A stretch of 64,000 nt of DNA, taken from contig NZ_CP162005.1 of the NCBI RefSeq assembly GCF_040822065.1, positions 2,604,001 to 2,668,000 on the forward strand, given 5' to 3'. The notes below the pieces were generated by a model that did not search any database, was not told the origin of the DNA, and saw only the letters and a program-made list of their open reading frames with translations. How positions within the stretch are numbered: the first letter of the stretch is position 1; each line of letters begins with the position of its first letter. The translations under genes were made by a program, and so were the position numbers. The DNA comes from Pedobacter sp. WC2423. Its GTDB lineage: Bacteria; Bacteroidota; Bacteroidia; Sphingobacteriales; Sphingobacteriaceae. Positions 44,008-52,554 of the stretch are shown here, piece after piece.

Positions 44008-45336
44008 TTAATGTGCTAAAACTTGTTCAGTTTCCATAACTTCTACCTCTCCATCGGCAGTTAATTCCATTAGTTTGACCATTTTAATTTCATTAACCAT
44101 TACAGGATCATATTTAGCTTTTACTTTGACATAATTCTTGGTAAAGCCATGCATGAAACCATTTTTCTGATCATCTTCAAATAAAACTTCCCCAACAGTT
44201 CCGATTTGCGACTGGTAAAAAGCTCTGCGTTTCTTATCAGATAAGATATGCAGCATTTTACTTCTGTCAGCACGTGTACTTCCGGCAACAGCACCAGTCA
44301 TTTCAGCAGCTTCAGTCTGTTCACGCTCCGAATAGGTAAAAACATGCAGGTATGAAATATCAAGTTCGTTCAGAAATTGGTAAGTATCCAGGAAATCTTC
44401 TTTAGTTTCTCCCGGGAAACCAACAATGACGTCTACTCCAATACAACAATCAGGAATCAATGCTTTAATTGTTGCTACACGTTCCGTATATAAATCTCTG
44501 CGGTAACGTCTTTTCATCAGTCCCAGTATCTTATCAGAACCCGATTGCAGTGGAATATGGAAATGGGGTACAAATCTTTTAGAAGCAGCGACAAAGCTGA
44601 TAATTTCATTGCTTAATAAATTAGGCTCAATAGAAGAAATCCGGATTCTTTCAATTCCTTCCACTTCGTCCAGCGCTTTCACCAAATCAAAAAACTTATC
44701 CTCACGCTTTCCATCACGGATACCGAAATCACCAAGATTTACCCCCGTCAATACGATTTCCTTTACACCACTTTCCGCAATTTGCCTGGCACGGTTAACC
44801 ACATTTTCGATGGTGTCACTTCTGCTGCCGCCTCTTGCTAGCGGGATCGTACAATAAGTACAAGGATAATCACAACCATCCTGAACTTTCAGGAAGGTAC
44901 GTGTTCTGTCGCCTATAGAATAAGCAGCTATAAAATTATGATTAACTTTTTCAATGTTTTGCTGATGAATTACAGCTTTTGGCAATTTGGTCAGATCTGA
45001 GATATATTCTACAATACGGAATTTCTCAGCCGCACCCAGTACCATATCCACCCCTTCAATTTCAGCAATTTCAACAGGTTTCAACTGCGCATAACAACCT
45101 ACAATAGTAATATAAGCATTTGGTGCATATTTAAGAGCTTCCTTCACTACCTTACGGCACTTTTTATCCGCATGCTCAGTTACAGAGCAGGTATTGATGA
45201 CATATACATCTGCGGCGTCAGTAAAATCTACTACAGCATAACCTGCATCAGTAAAAAGACGTCCGATAGTTGAAGTTTCCGAAAAGTTTAACTTGCAACC
45301 CAGTGTATAAAATGCTACTTTCTTCATTAAATTCAT
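44008..45336 (-). CDS. mtaB: tRNA methylthiotransferase MtaB
   Basis: A 442-aa radical-SAM enzyme that converts t6A37 to ms2t6A37 in tRNA. The N-terminal UPF0004 domain has three cluster cysteines (TLGCKLNFSE, INTCSVTEHADKKC, VGCYAQLKP). The radical-SAM motif is CDYPCTYCTIP and the C-terminus has a TRAM-like segment. The first ATG 45336 lies 8 nt past the -7 element, so the mRNA may be leaderless; ATG 45327 (MKKVAFYTLG) is the alternative start. Confidence 0.93.
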   Translation of the reverse strand: MNLMKKVAFYTLGCKLNFSETSTIGRLFTDAGYAVVDFTDAADVYVINTCSVTEHADKKCRKVVKEALKYAPNAYITIVGCYAQLKPVEIAEIEGVDMVLGAAEKFRIVEYISDLTKLPKAVIHQQNIEKVNHNFIAAYSIGDRTRTFLKVQDGCDYPCTYCTIPLARGGSRSDTIENVVNRARQIAESGVKEIVLTGVNLGDFGIRDGKREDKFFDLVKALDEVEGIERIRISSIEPNLLSNEIISFVAASKRFVPHFHIPLQSGSDKILGLMKRRYRRDLYTERVATIKALIPDCCIGVDVIVGFPGETKEDFLDTYQFLNELDISYLHVFTYSEREQTEAAEMTGAVAGSTRADRSKMLHILSDKKRRAFYQSQIGTVGEVLFEDDQKNGFMHGFTKNYVKVKAKYDPVMVNEIKMVKLMELTADGEVEVMETEQVLAH

Positions 45337-45344
45337 TTGAGGTG

Positions 45345-45352
45345 CAAAGATA
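45345..45352 (-). promoter_or_regulatory. -7 element (TATCTTTG) of mtaB
   Basis: On the minus strand TATCTTTG ends 8 nt before ATG 45336. The transcription start is expected within a few bases of the ATG. Confidence 0.55.
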
Positions 45353-45427
45353 AGTTTTTAGATTAATGTTTGCACAACCCTAAAAATTTGTTCATTGTCA
45401 AATTATCTGCCTGGGGTGATCTTTATA

Positions 45428-46003
45428 TTACGAATCCTGCTTTTCATTCCACCGGTAACTATCCTGTTCTAACCCTGCCAGGTCTATGACTCTGCTCACG
45501 ACAGTTTGCGCCACTTCCTCGATCGTTGTTGGGATACTATAATAAGATGGATTAGCCGGACAGATAATCCCTCCTGCTTCAGTAACTGTTTTCATATTAT
45601 TAATATGGATCAGGCTAAAAGGTGTGTCCCGGACTACAGCAATCAATTTCCTGCGCTCTTTTAAAATGACGTCAGCAGCTCTTGAAATTAAATCATTAGA
45701 AATGCCATGGGCGATTCTTCCTAAAGTTCCCATAGAACAAGGAATAATTATCATCGTATCAAATTTTGCAGACCCCGAAGCAAAAGGAGCATTGAAATCC
45801 ATTTTTGAATAAAAGGTAAAAGGATACTGCTCATAATCACTATTGCCTAATTCAAAACGCCAAACCTCTTTTGCATTGTCTGACATCACTACGCCCACAG
45901 TTTCGATCTGATCAGCTAACTGGAGTAAATTATTCAATAAGAGTTTAGCATATACAGAACCACTGGCTCCGGTGATCGCGACGATGATTTTCTTTTTCTT
46001 CAT
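45428..46003 (-). CDS. ubiX: UbiX-type flavin prenyltransferase
   Basis: A 191-aa enzyme that prenylates FMN to give the cofactor of UbiD-type decarboxylases such as the one at 20.5-22.3 kb. The flavin-binding opening IIVAITGASGSVYAKLLL and the conserved IIIPCSMGTLGRIAHGISNDLISRAADVILKERRKLI and PANPSYYSIPTTIEE segments are diagnostic. ATG 46003 is chosen; the frame continues to 46087, but that part is not conserved and crosses a hairpin. Confidence 0.94.
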   Translation of the reverse strand: MKKKKIIVAITGASGSVYAKLLLNNLLQLADQIETVGVVMSDNAKEVWRFELGNSDYEQYPFTFYSKMDFNAPFASGSAKFDTMIIIPCSMGTLGRIAHGISNDLISRAADVILKERRKLIAVVRDTPFSLIHINNMKTVTEAGGIICPANPSYYSIPTTIEEVAQTVVSRVIDLAGLEQDSYRWNEKQDS

Positions 46004-46011
46004 AGAGGGCG

Positions 46012-46019
46012 TAAAGATA
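46012..46019 (-). promoter_or_regulatory. possible -7 element (TATCTTTA) of ubiX
   Basis: TATCTTTA on the minus strand differs from TAnnTTTG in the last base and lies 8 nt before ATG 46003. Confidence 0.4.
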
Positions 46020-46040
46020 CGGAACCTGAAGAAACAAAAA

Positions 46041-46066
46041 AGGGCCGAAAATAAATTTCCGGCCCT
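46041..46066 (-). terminator. isolated terminator-like hairpin upstream of ubiX
   Basis: AGGGCC (46041-46046) with GGCCCT (46061-46066), extended by GAAA/TTTC with one bulge, and followed on the minus strand by TTTTTTG. No minus-strand gene lies upstream of it for more than 1 kb, so it may insulate ubiX or be a leftover. Confidence 0.5.
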
Positions 46067-46102
46067 ACATCTACCTATGAAAAACATACCCTCGAAAGGG
46101 TA

Positions 46103-46415
46103 AGCTCAAATGTAATATTCTTTTCTAACAAAAAGAAAATTTTAACACTTTTTAAGTATTTATGATACAATAATGTTAATTGTACCTTTTACACTATGAT
46201 AAAGCCATTTATTTTTTTGAAGGTAACCCGAAAAAACCTCCGGATTTCAGCTATCTCCTGCAAGAACCGTTATATCGAACGCTTAAAAATCCCTGAAAAA
46301 GTCATTTATCTACCCTCACGTCCTCTAATCCAACATATATTTTAAAATTTTATTAAAATTTAAATTACTGTCTATGAATAGTTTAAAAAATAATTCGGAT
46401 TTTAGTTTAGAATAA
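46103..46415. other. gene-free stretch upstream of tRNA-His
   Basis: No credible reading frame on either strand. It contains one further GGTAACCC motif (46222-46229, + strand) and a very AT-rich segment (46330-46400). I see nothing else definite. Confidence 0.4.
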
Positions 46416-46446
46416 TTTGCTAACGTTATTATAATTCGTACTTTTG
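46416..46446 (+). promoter_or_regulatory. promoter of tRNA-His (TTTG-N19-TACTTTTG)
   Basis: TTTG at 46416-46419 and TACTTTTG at 46439-46446 are separated by exactly 19 bp, the ideal spacing of the Bacteroidetes housekeeping promoter (TTTG/TAnnTTTG). The tRNA begins 16 nt later. Confidence 0.8.
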
Positions 46447-46462
46447 TCAAACTGAAAAACAC

Positions 46463-46537
46463 GGTGGTTTTAGCTCAGTTGGTTAGAGCATCGGTTTGTG
46501 GTACCGAGGGTCGTGGGTTCGAGCCCCATATTCCACC
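46463..46537 (+). tRNA. tRNA-His (anticodon GTG)
   Basis: Cloverleaf: D-stem GCTC/GAGC, anticodon stem TCGGT/ACCGA enclosing TTGTGGT with anticodon GTG at 46498-46500, T-arm GTGGG-TTCGAGC-CCCAT. The acceptor has the extra G at -1 (46463) opposite C73 (46537), typical of tRNA-His. Acceptor pairs 5:68 and 6:67 both read as U-U as printed, which is unusual. The CCA end is not fully encoded (CCAT). A terminator follows 15 nt later. Confidence 0.92.
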
Positions 46538-46552
46538 CATTATAAAATCAGT

Positions 46553-46583
46553 AAAAGCAGTCTGTGAAGACTGCTTTTTTTTT
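46553..46583 (+). terminator. terminator of tRNA-His
   Basis: Stem AAAAGCAGTCT (46553-46563) with AGACTGCTTTT (46568-46578), GTGA loop, T-run to 46583. Confidence 0.92.
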
Positions 46584-46742
46584 GACTTCAATTTTTCAGC
46601 ATTTCCAAAATCCGCCCGCCACTATTCTTTCCACGTAACCTTCTTAAACAAACTGCGCTTACCTCCATTTACATTTTCTTTTGTAATTTAGCCCCACACG
46701 AATTAAACAAATAACCTTGTTTATAGGAATTACACAAGCATA

Positions 46743-47213
46743 ATGATTGAAATTTATACGGACGGTGCAGCAAGCGGAAATCCAGGGCCAGGAGGATATG
46801 GCGTAATACTACGTTCAGGAAGTCATTATAAAGAATTAAGCGGAGGATTCCGTATGACAACTAATAACAGGATGGAACTACTTGCTGTTATCGAAGGCCT
46901 CAATGCCATCAAACAACCAGGCGCACAGGTTACCATTTACTCAGACTCTAAATATGTAGTGGATTCCGTAGAAAAGAAATGGGTATTTGGCTGGGTAAAA
47001 AAAGGATTCAAGGATAAAAAGAATAAAGATCTCTGGATTCGTTACCTCGCAGTACACAAATTGCATGACATCAAATTTATCTGGATCAAAGGACATAACG
47101 ACCATCCTGAAAATGAAAGATGCGATGTATTAGCCGTTGCAGCCTCCAAAGACAGGGCCGCACAGCAAATCGACACAGAATTCGAAGCAGAAAGAAACAG
47201 AACAACCTTATGA
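46743..47213 (+). CDS. rnhA: ribonuclease HI
   Basis: A 156-aa RNase H that cleaves RNA in RNA/DNA hybrids. The catalytic acids are seen in IYTDGAASGNPGPGGYG (Asp), NRMELLAVIEGL (Glu), TIYSDSKYVVD (Asp), and near the end HPENERCDVLA (Asp). Length and order are normal. It ends at a bidirectional terminator. Confidence 0.95.
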   Translation: MIEIYTDGAASGNPGPGGYGVILRSGSHYKELSGGFRMTTNNRMELLAVIEGLNAIKQPGAQVTIYSDSKYVVDSVEKKWVFGWVKKGFKDKKNKDLWIRYLAVHKLHDIKFIWIKGHNDHPENERCDVLAVAASKDRAAQQIDTEFEAERNRTTL

Positions 47214-47216
47214 TAA

Positions 47217-47251
47217 AAAAACAGGGGCAGCTTAGCGCTGCCCCTGTTTTT
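47217..47251. terminator. bidirectional terminator between rnhA and fbp
   Basis: Stem AAAAACAGGGGCAGC (47217-47231) with GCTGCCCCTGTTTTT (47237-47251), 5-nt loop, between convergent genes. Confidence 0.94.
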
Positions 47252-47271
47252 GTTTATATAAAAGCGAAAAA

Positions 47272-48303
47272 CTAAGCAGTTTTAACTTTCGAATCAGTTA
47301 CCGCATAAGTGGCCATCAACTCTTCCGCCATCTTTACCATTTTCTCCGAACCGATAAAAATAGATGATCTCTGGTGTAATTCCTCAGGCTCTATCTCTAA
47401 AATCCTTCTGAAACCATCAGAAGCCGTACCACCAGCCTGCTCTATAATAAATGCCATTGGATTACACTCATACAACAACCTCAGCTTTCCATTTGGAGAA
47501 CTTGCTGTAGTTGGATAAATATAAATACCGCCCTTAATTAAATTACGGTGAATATCAGCAACCATAGAACCAATATACCTTGAAGTGTAAGGCCTGTTAG
47601 TTGCTTCATCATGAACCTGTGCATATTTAAGATACTGCTTTACCCCCATAGGGAAATGCACATAATTTCCTTCATTGATCGAATAAATACTGCCATCTTT
47701 AGGCACTTTCATATTCGAATGAGATAAACAGAACTCACCGATAGAAGGATCAAGCGTGAAACCATTCACTCCTTTACCAGTGGTATAAACCAGCATAGTT
47801 GAAGAACCATAGATCACATAACCTGCTGCTACCTGCTCTGTACCTTTTTGAAGCACATCAGCTAAAGTTGCCATTCCTTCCACAGATTTTCTGCGGTAAA
47901 TAGAAAAGATAGTTCCAACAGCTACATTGACATCAATATTTGAAGAACCATCCAAAGGATCAATACACACAATGTATTTTGCATTTTTAGACACCGGAGA
48001 ATCAATAGGGACAAAATCATCTTCCTCTTCAGTTGCAACAATACAGCACTCCCCCCCACTGGTCAGCGCAGAAATAAACTGGGTATTTGCAAAAACATCT
48101 AACTTTTTCTGCCCCTCCCCCTGGATATTTACCGTTCCCGCATCCCCCAGAATATCTACTAATCCTGCCTTATTCACCTCCCTGTTAACGATTTTTGCGG
48201 CGATCCCAATATCTCTCAATAATCTGGAAAGTTCTCCTTTTGCATAAGAGAAATCAGCCTGTTTCTCAATAATGAATTGTCCTAATGTTTTTATACCCGA
48301 CAT
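47272..48303 (-). CDS. fbp: fructose-1,6-bisphosphatase class I
   Basis: A 343-aa gluconeogenic phosphatase. The metal/substrate motif [15 protein letters not shown] and the C-terminal [25 protein letters not shown] are diagnostic of class I FBPase. First gene of a minus-strand run read right to left; the YfcE-like gene lies 23 nt upstream. Confidence 0.95.
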   Translation of the reverse strand: MSGIKTLGQFIIEKQADFSYAKGELSRLLRDIGIAAKIVNREVNKAGLVDILGDAGTVNIQGEGQKKLDVFANTQFISALTSGGECCIVATEEEDDFVPIDSPVSKNAKYIVCIDPLDGSSNIDVNVAVGTIFSIYRRKSVEGMATLADVLQKGTEQVAAGYVIYGSSTMLVYTTGKGVNGFTLDPSIGEFCLSHSNMKVPKDGSIYSINEGNYVHFPMGVKQYLKYAQVHDEATNRPYTSRYIGSMVADIHRNLIKGGIYIYPTTASSPNGKLRLLYECNPMAFIIEQAGGTASDGFRRILEIEPEELHQRSSIFIGSEKMVKMAEELMATYAVTDSKVKTA

Positions 48304-48326
48304 ATATACTTAGTGTACTTTATACG

Positions 48327-48818
48327 TTACCTATTACCTATTTCTATGGCCTCTAAGGTATGGATTTTTTCTTCCGAAATACAAAAACGAATTAAAGTTT
48401 TAACTTTATGCCAGCCCGATTTACCTGCTGCACCCGGGTTTATATGTAAACAGCCAATTTTAGGATCGAACATCACTTTTAAGATATGAGAGTGACCAGT
48501 GATGAAAAGCTTCGGGGGGTTAGTGTATATTTCACCCTTTAAATTTGGAGCATATTTCCCAGGATAGCCACCAATATGCGTCATCCAGACATCCACATTT
48601 TCACAGTTAAAACGCAGATGCTCTGGAAACTCCGCTCTGATCTCTTTATCATCGATATTTCCGTACACTCCTTTTAATGGTTTGAACGCTTTTAACTTTT
48701 CCGCAACATCAGGCCCAAAATCTCCTGCATGCCAGATCTCATCACAATCTTCAAAGTGCTTATAAACCGCATCATCCAGGTAACCATGCGTATCTGAAAT
48801 TAATCCAATTTTTTTCAT
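48327..48818 (-). CDS. YfcE-type metallophosphoesterase
   Basis: A 163-aa calcineurin-like phosphodiesterase. Metal ligands: ISDTHG near the start, IWHAGDFGPD, YGNIDD, and ITGHSH. The family hydrolyses phosphodiesters with Mn; the physiological substrate is unknown. It sits between fbp and a tRNA methyltransferase gene on the same strand. Confidence 0.9.
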   Translation of the reverse strand: MKKIGLISDTHGYLDDAVYKHFEDCDEIWHAGDFGPDVAEKLKAFKPLKGVYGNIDDKEIRAEFPEHLRFNCENVDVWMTHIGGYPGKYAPNLKGEIYTNPPKLFITGHSHILKVMFDPKIGCLHINPGAAGKSGWHKVKTLIRFCISEEKIHTLEAIEIGNR

Positions 48819-48849
48819 TTAGAATGCCGTTAAATTTATTAGAAACTGT

Positions 48850-49554
48850 TTAAAAGGCCAGTAAAAAATCTCTGAGCAAATATTTATACTGATCTGTGTA
48901 CAAATTTTGTCCTTCATAAATATATAAATGCTCTTCCACAACTGGCCCATCAGCAAAACCAAGGCAAATCATCTGTCTGAAAGAAGCTTTGGTCTGATCC
49001 GAATACACATGAACGATTTTTGAAGGAAAAAGTTTTTGCAGTACCGCATTCACCACCACAGACTCCGCCTGTTTTACCGGAAGAATTAACCAAAGTAACC
49101 CGTCCTCAGTCAGCATTCCCGCAGCCTTTTTCAATAACAAGTCAAAAAAATCCTCATCTGCATGCCGGGCAATCTCCTTCCGTTTTTCAGGATTCTTTAA
49201 ATCATTCACAAAATAAGGAGGGTTGGAAACAATCAGTGAATACTTCAAAGCGGTATCAAAATCTTCGAAGGAAGAATGAAACACCTTCATTCTGTCAGCA
49301 AATGGAGAATTCAGGCAATTTACTGATGCCGATCCTGCAGCAGAATCGTCAATTTCAACCGCATGAACCAGAGCAGATCCAAAACGTTGCGCCATCATCA
49401 GCGCGATTACGCCAGTTCCGGTACCTATATCTAAAATATTTAAAGGAGCCGGATGTACTGCCACAGCCCCTAAAAGAACACCATCCGTATTTATTTTCAT
49501 CGCGCAACCAGTCTGATCAACTTCAAACTGTTTAAATCTGAAAATACTCCCCAT
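48850..49554 (-). CDS. TrmN6-like tRNA adenine-N6-methyltransferase
   Basis: A 234-aa class I SAM methyltransferase of the YfiC/TrmN6 family (m6A37 of tRNA1-Val). LDIGTGTGVIALMMAQR binds SAM and IVSNPPYFVND is the NPPY motif of N6-adenine methylation; the opening FRFKQFEVDQTGCAMKINTDGVLLGA is typical. It begins immediately at the end of the VOC gene (no gap). Confidence 0.9.
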   Translation of the reverse strand: MGSIFRFKQFEVDQTGCAMKINTDGVLLGAVAVHPAPLNILDIGTGTGVIALMMAQRFGSALVHAVEIDDSAAGSASVNCLNSPFADRMKVFHSSFEDFDTALKYSLIVSNPPYFVNDLKNPEKRKEIARHADEDFFDLLLKKAAGMLTEDGLLWLILPVKQAESVVVNAVLQKLFPSKIVHVYSDQTKASFRQMICLGFADGPVVEEHLYIYEGQNLYTDQYKYLLRDFLLAF

Positions 49555-49938
49555 TTAGCGCTGATAAATTTCCAGCGGCAGTCCGTCAGGATCAGTAAAG
49601 AAAGTAAACTTTTTACCTGTATACTCATCGACTCTCAGTTCTTCTGTCACTACTCCTTTAGCATTCAGTGCAGCCGCAACTGCAGCAACATCATCAACTT
49701 CAAAAGCAAGATGCCTCAAACCTGCTGCTTCTGGCCTGGATGGTCTTTCAGGAGGATTTTCAAAAGAAAACAATTCTATCTGGTAAAGCCCGTTTACCGA
49801 CAAATCCAATTTATAAGATTTCCTTTCAGCCCTGTATACTTCCTGAACAACTGTTAAACCTAATATATTAACATAGAAATTTTTACTAACCTTATAATCG
49901 GTACAAATAATAGCAACGTGATGAATTCTTTTGAACAT
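49555..49938 (-). CDS. VOC-family glyoxalase-like protein
   Basis: A 127-aa single-domain vicinal-oxygen-chelate protein of the YaeR/SMU1112 type: IHHVAIICTDYKVSKNFYVNILGL at the N-terminus, LRHLAFEVDDVAAVAAAL in the middle, and FFTDPDGLPLEIYQ at the end, carrying the metal-ligand His/Glu pattern. The substrate is unknown. Directly adjacent to the methyltransferase gene, which it precedes. Confidence 0.87.
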   Translation of the reverse strand: MFKRIHHVAIICTDYKVSKNFYVNILGLTVVQEVYRAERKSYKLDLSVNGLYQIELFSFENPPERPSRPEAAGLRHLAFEVDDVAAVAAALNAKGVVTEELRVDEYTGKKFTFFTDPDGLPLEIYQR

Positions 49939-50238
49939 AATGTCGTTTCGTGTTTTAAATTCTGATCAAATGTAAATATTATAAGCCTTTGAGCAGAAAT
50001 TTAACATAAAAACAAGATTATCTTCAAATAATAAGGATAGAAATGACTAAATTCCAAAAAATAACATTCATTTAATAAAAAAAACAATCCTTCTTTAAAC
50101 CGGCATTAAAGCCCAGAAAGCAGGATTAAAGGAGTAAAAATGCTAACGTAAGAATAAAAAAACTTAGAATGACATTAATTAACATATTGATAATTGATTT
50201 TTTAGCAAGAATTATTCAATAATTAATTATAAAAATTA
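49939..50238. other. gene-free region upstream of glnN
   Basis: AT-rich, with no credible reading frame. It should hold regulatory signals for the glutamine synthetase gene and the promoter of the divergent VOC gene, but no operator is evident by eye. Confidence 0.4.
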
Positions 50239-50246
50239 TATTTTTG
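50239..50246 (+). promoter_or_regulatory. -7 element (TATTTTTG) of glnN
   Basis: TATTTTTG matches TAnnTTTG and lies 20 nt before ATG 50267. No -33 TTG is at the right spacing, which would suit activator control. Confidence 0.55.
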
Positions 50247-50266
50247 ATCAAATTTTAAAGAAACTA

Positions 50267-52450
50267 ATGAAAAGCTTAAGGACAAACGCATTAAAAGAGG
50301 CACAAACCAGAGTTTCACCAGAAGTTAAGGCTCCATCAACCAAAATTTCTGAGTTTTTTGGCTCAAACGTGTTCGATAAAAAGAAAATGAAAGATTTCTT
50401 ATCCAAAGAAGTCTATGAAAAACTAATCTCAGCAATCGATCAGGGTGAATTAATTAATCAGGATGATGCCAATCAGATCGCTACAGCGATGAAACATTGG
50501 GCGATGTCTAAAGGAGTTACACACTATACGCACTGGTTTCAACCATTGACAGGTTCTACAGCTGAAAAACATGACTCTTTTTTCGAACCAACGATTGATG
50601 GTCCGGTAGAAAAATTTGCAGGCAGTGCTTTAGTACAACAAGAACCAGATGCATCAAGTTTCCCGAATGGTGGTATCAGAAATACTTTTGAAGCCAGAGG
50701 TTATACTGCATGGGATCCTTCTTCTCCAGCTTTCATTATGGAAAGTAAAGCAGGCAAGACTTTATGTATTCCAACCGTATTTGTAGCTTATACAGGTGAA
50801 GCGTTAGATTATAAAGCTCCTTTATTAAAAGCATTAAACGCATTAGACAAAGCAGCAGTTGACGTTTGTCAATATTTCGATAAAGGAATTGACAAAGTAA
50901 CAGCATCTTTGGGTATTGAGCAGGAATATTTCCTGGTTGACCTTGCTTTATTTAACGCACGTCCGGATTTAGCTTTAACAGGCCGTACTTTATTTGGTCA
51001 TATGTCCGCTAAAGGACAACAATTAGATGATCATTATTTCGGATCAATCCCTGAGCGTGTATTCACTTTCATGGTTGATTTTGAAAATGAAGCCTTCAAA
51101 TTAGGTATTCCTTTAAAAACACGTCACAACGAGGTTGCACCACTGCAATTTGAATGTGCACCACTATACGAAGAAATTAACCTGGCTATCGATCACAATC
51201 AATTACTGATGGATCTGATGGAAAAAGTTGCACGCCGTCATAATTTCAAAGTGTTATTACATGAGAAACCATATGCAGGTATCAACGGTTCAGGTAAACA
51301 TAATAACTGGTCATTAATTACAAATACAGGCAAAAACCTGTTAGCACCAGGTAAAACACCTAAAAACAACCTGATGTTCCTTGCTTTCTTTGTGAATACA
51401 ATCAAAGCAGTACACGAACACGCAGATTTATTAAGAGCAAGTATCGCCTCAGTAAGTAATGATCACCGTTTAGGCGCTAACGAAGCACCACCGGCAATCA
51501 TTTCGATCTTCTTAGGTCAGCAATTGAACGAAGTATTAGACGAAATCGAACACTCACGTATCAGCAAAAAAATCAAAGAAGATAACGCATTGTGGTTAGG
51601 TATTCCTAAAATCCCGCAAATCTTATTAGACAATACTGACCGTAACCGTACTTCACCATTTGCCTTTACAGGTAATAAATTTGAATTGCGTGCTGTAGGA
51701 TCTTCAGCCAATTCATCAGCTCCGATGACTGTCCTGAACTCTATCATGGCAGATCAGCTGGTTAAGTTTAAAGTTGAGGTTGATAAACTGATCAAAAAAG
51801 GCGAGAAAAAAGATATCGCTCTTTTAACAGTTATCAAAAAATACATCAAAGAATCAAAAGATATTCGTTTTGAAGGAAACGGTTATAGTCAGGACTGGGA
51901 AGATGAAGCTGCTAAACGTGGATTAGCGAACATTAAGACTACTCCATTGGCATTAGATGCTTATATCTCTGAAAAATCAACTGAATTATTTGAAAGAGCA
52001 AACATCTTCACTAAACGTGAGCTGCATGCACGTCATGACATTCTTTTAGAAAGTTATTACAAAAAATTACAGATTGAAGCCAGAGTAATGGGTGAAGTTG
52101 CGAATACCCTGATTATTCCTGCCTGTATCTCTTATCAGAATACCCTATTAGAAAATGCGAAAAGCATTAAAGAATTAGGTTTACCAAAAGAAGCATTGGT
52201 TGCACCATTAGCAATCATCAACAAATTATCTGATCACTTGTCAATCGTAAAAACTACAATTGATGCGATGTTAGAAGCACGTAAAGTTGCCAATACCATT
52301 GAAGATTCAAGAGAAAAAGCTATCGCTTATGATGAGAAAGTTAAATCTCATTTTGATACTATCCGTTACAACGTTGACAAATTAGAGCAAATTGTAGACG
52401 ATAGCGTTTGGCCATTACCAAAATTCAGAGAGTTGTTATTTTTAAAATAG
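50267..52450 (+). CDS. glnN: glutamine synthetase type III
   Basis: A 727-aa GSIII, the large hexamer/dodecamer-forming glutamine synthetase typical of Bacteroidetes; it makes glutamine from glutamate and ammonia. ATP- and glutamate-site motifs are evident: ASLGIEQEYFLVD, KTRHNEVAPLQFECAP, and INGSGKHNNWSL, followed by NRTSPFAFTGNKFELRAVGSS. GSIII is about 700 aa, matching. No other nitrogen gene is adjacent. Confidence 0.96.
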   Translation: MKSLRTNALKEAQTRVSPEVKAPSTKISEFFGSNVFDKKKMKDFLSKEVYEKLISAIDQGELINQDDANQIATAMKHWAMSKGVTHYTHWFQPLTGSTAEKHDSFFEPTIDGPVEKFAGSALVQQEPDASSFPNGGIRNTFEARGYTAWDPSSPAFIMESKAGKTLCIPTVFVAYTGEALDYKAPLLKALNALDKAAVDVCQYFDKGIDKVTASLGIEQEYFLVDLALFNARPDLALTGRTLFGHMSAKGQQLDDHYFGSIPERVFTFMVDFENEAFKLGIPLKTRHNEVAPLQFECAPLYEEINLAIDHNQLLMDLMEKVARRHNFKVLLHEKPYAGINGSGKHNNWSLITNTGKNLLAPGKTPKNNLMFLAFFVNTIKAVHEHADLLRASIASVSNDHRLGANEAPPAIISIFLGQQLNEVLDEIEHSRISKKIKEDNALWLGIPKIPQILLDNTDRNRTSPFAFTGNKFELRAVGSSANSSAPMTVLNSIMADQLVKFKVEVDKLIKKGEKKDIALLTVIKKYIKESKDIRFEGNGYSQDWEDEAAKRGLANIKTTPLALDAYISEKSTELFERANIFTKRELHARHDILLESYYKKLQIEARVMGEVANTLIIPACISYQNTLLENAKSIKELGLPKEALVAPLAIINKLSDHLSIVKTTIDAMLEARKVANTIEDSREKAIAYDEKVKSHFDTIRYNVDKLEQIVDDSVWPLPKFRELLFLK

Positions 52451-52470
52451 AATTCCATTAATTTACTGAT

Positions 52471-52509
52471 ATAACCTCTGCGCTTAAAACGCAGAGGTTA
52501 TTTTTTTTT
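52471..52509 (+). terminator. terminator of glnN
   Basis: Stem ATAACCTCTGCG (52471-52482) with CGCAGAGGTTAT (52490-52501), then a T-run to 52509. Confidence 0.93.
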
Positions 52510-52539
52510 GTTTGAATCGTCTACATTCGGACGTTTCTC

Positions 52540-52547
52540 TATCTTTG
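52540..52547 (+). promoter_or_regulatory. -7 element (TATCTTTG) of purM
   Basis: TATCTTTG followed by CAGCAAT and then ATG 52555; only 7 nt separate the element and the start codon, implying a leaderless mRNA. Confidence 0.6.
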
Positions 52548-52554
52548 CAGCAAT

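Noticed and set aside
46222..46229. Single GGTAACCC motif in the gap before tRNA-His as a third ECF promoter
   Set aside because: An 8-mer is expected a couple of times by chance in a window this size on two strands, and no gene follows other than the tRNA, which has its own clear promoter.
46464..46691. Open frame across the tRNA-His gene and its terminator
   Set aside because: The DNA folds as a tRNA with a promoter and terminator; the frame is accidental.
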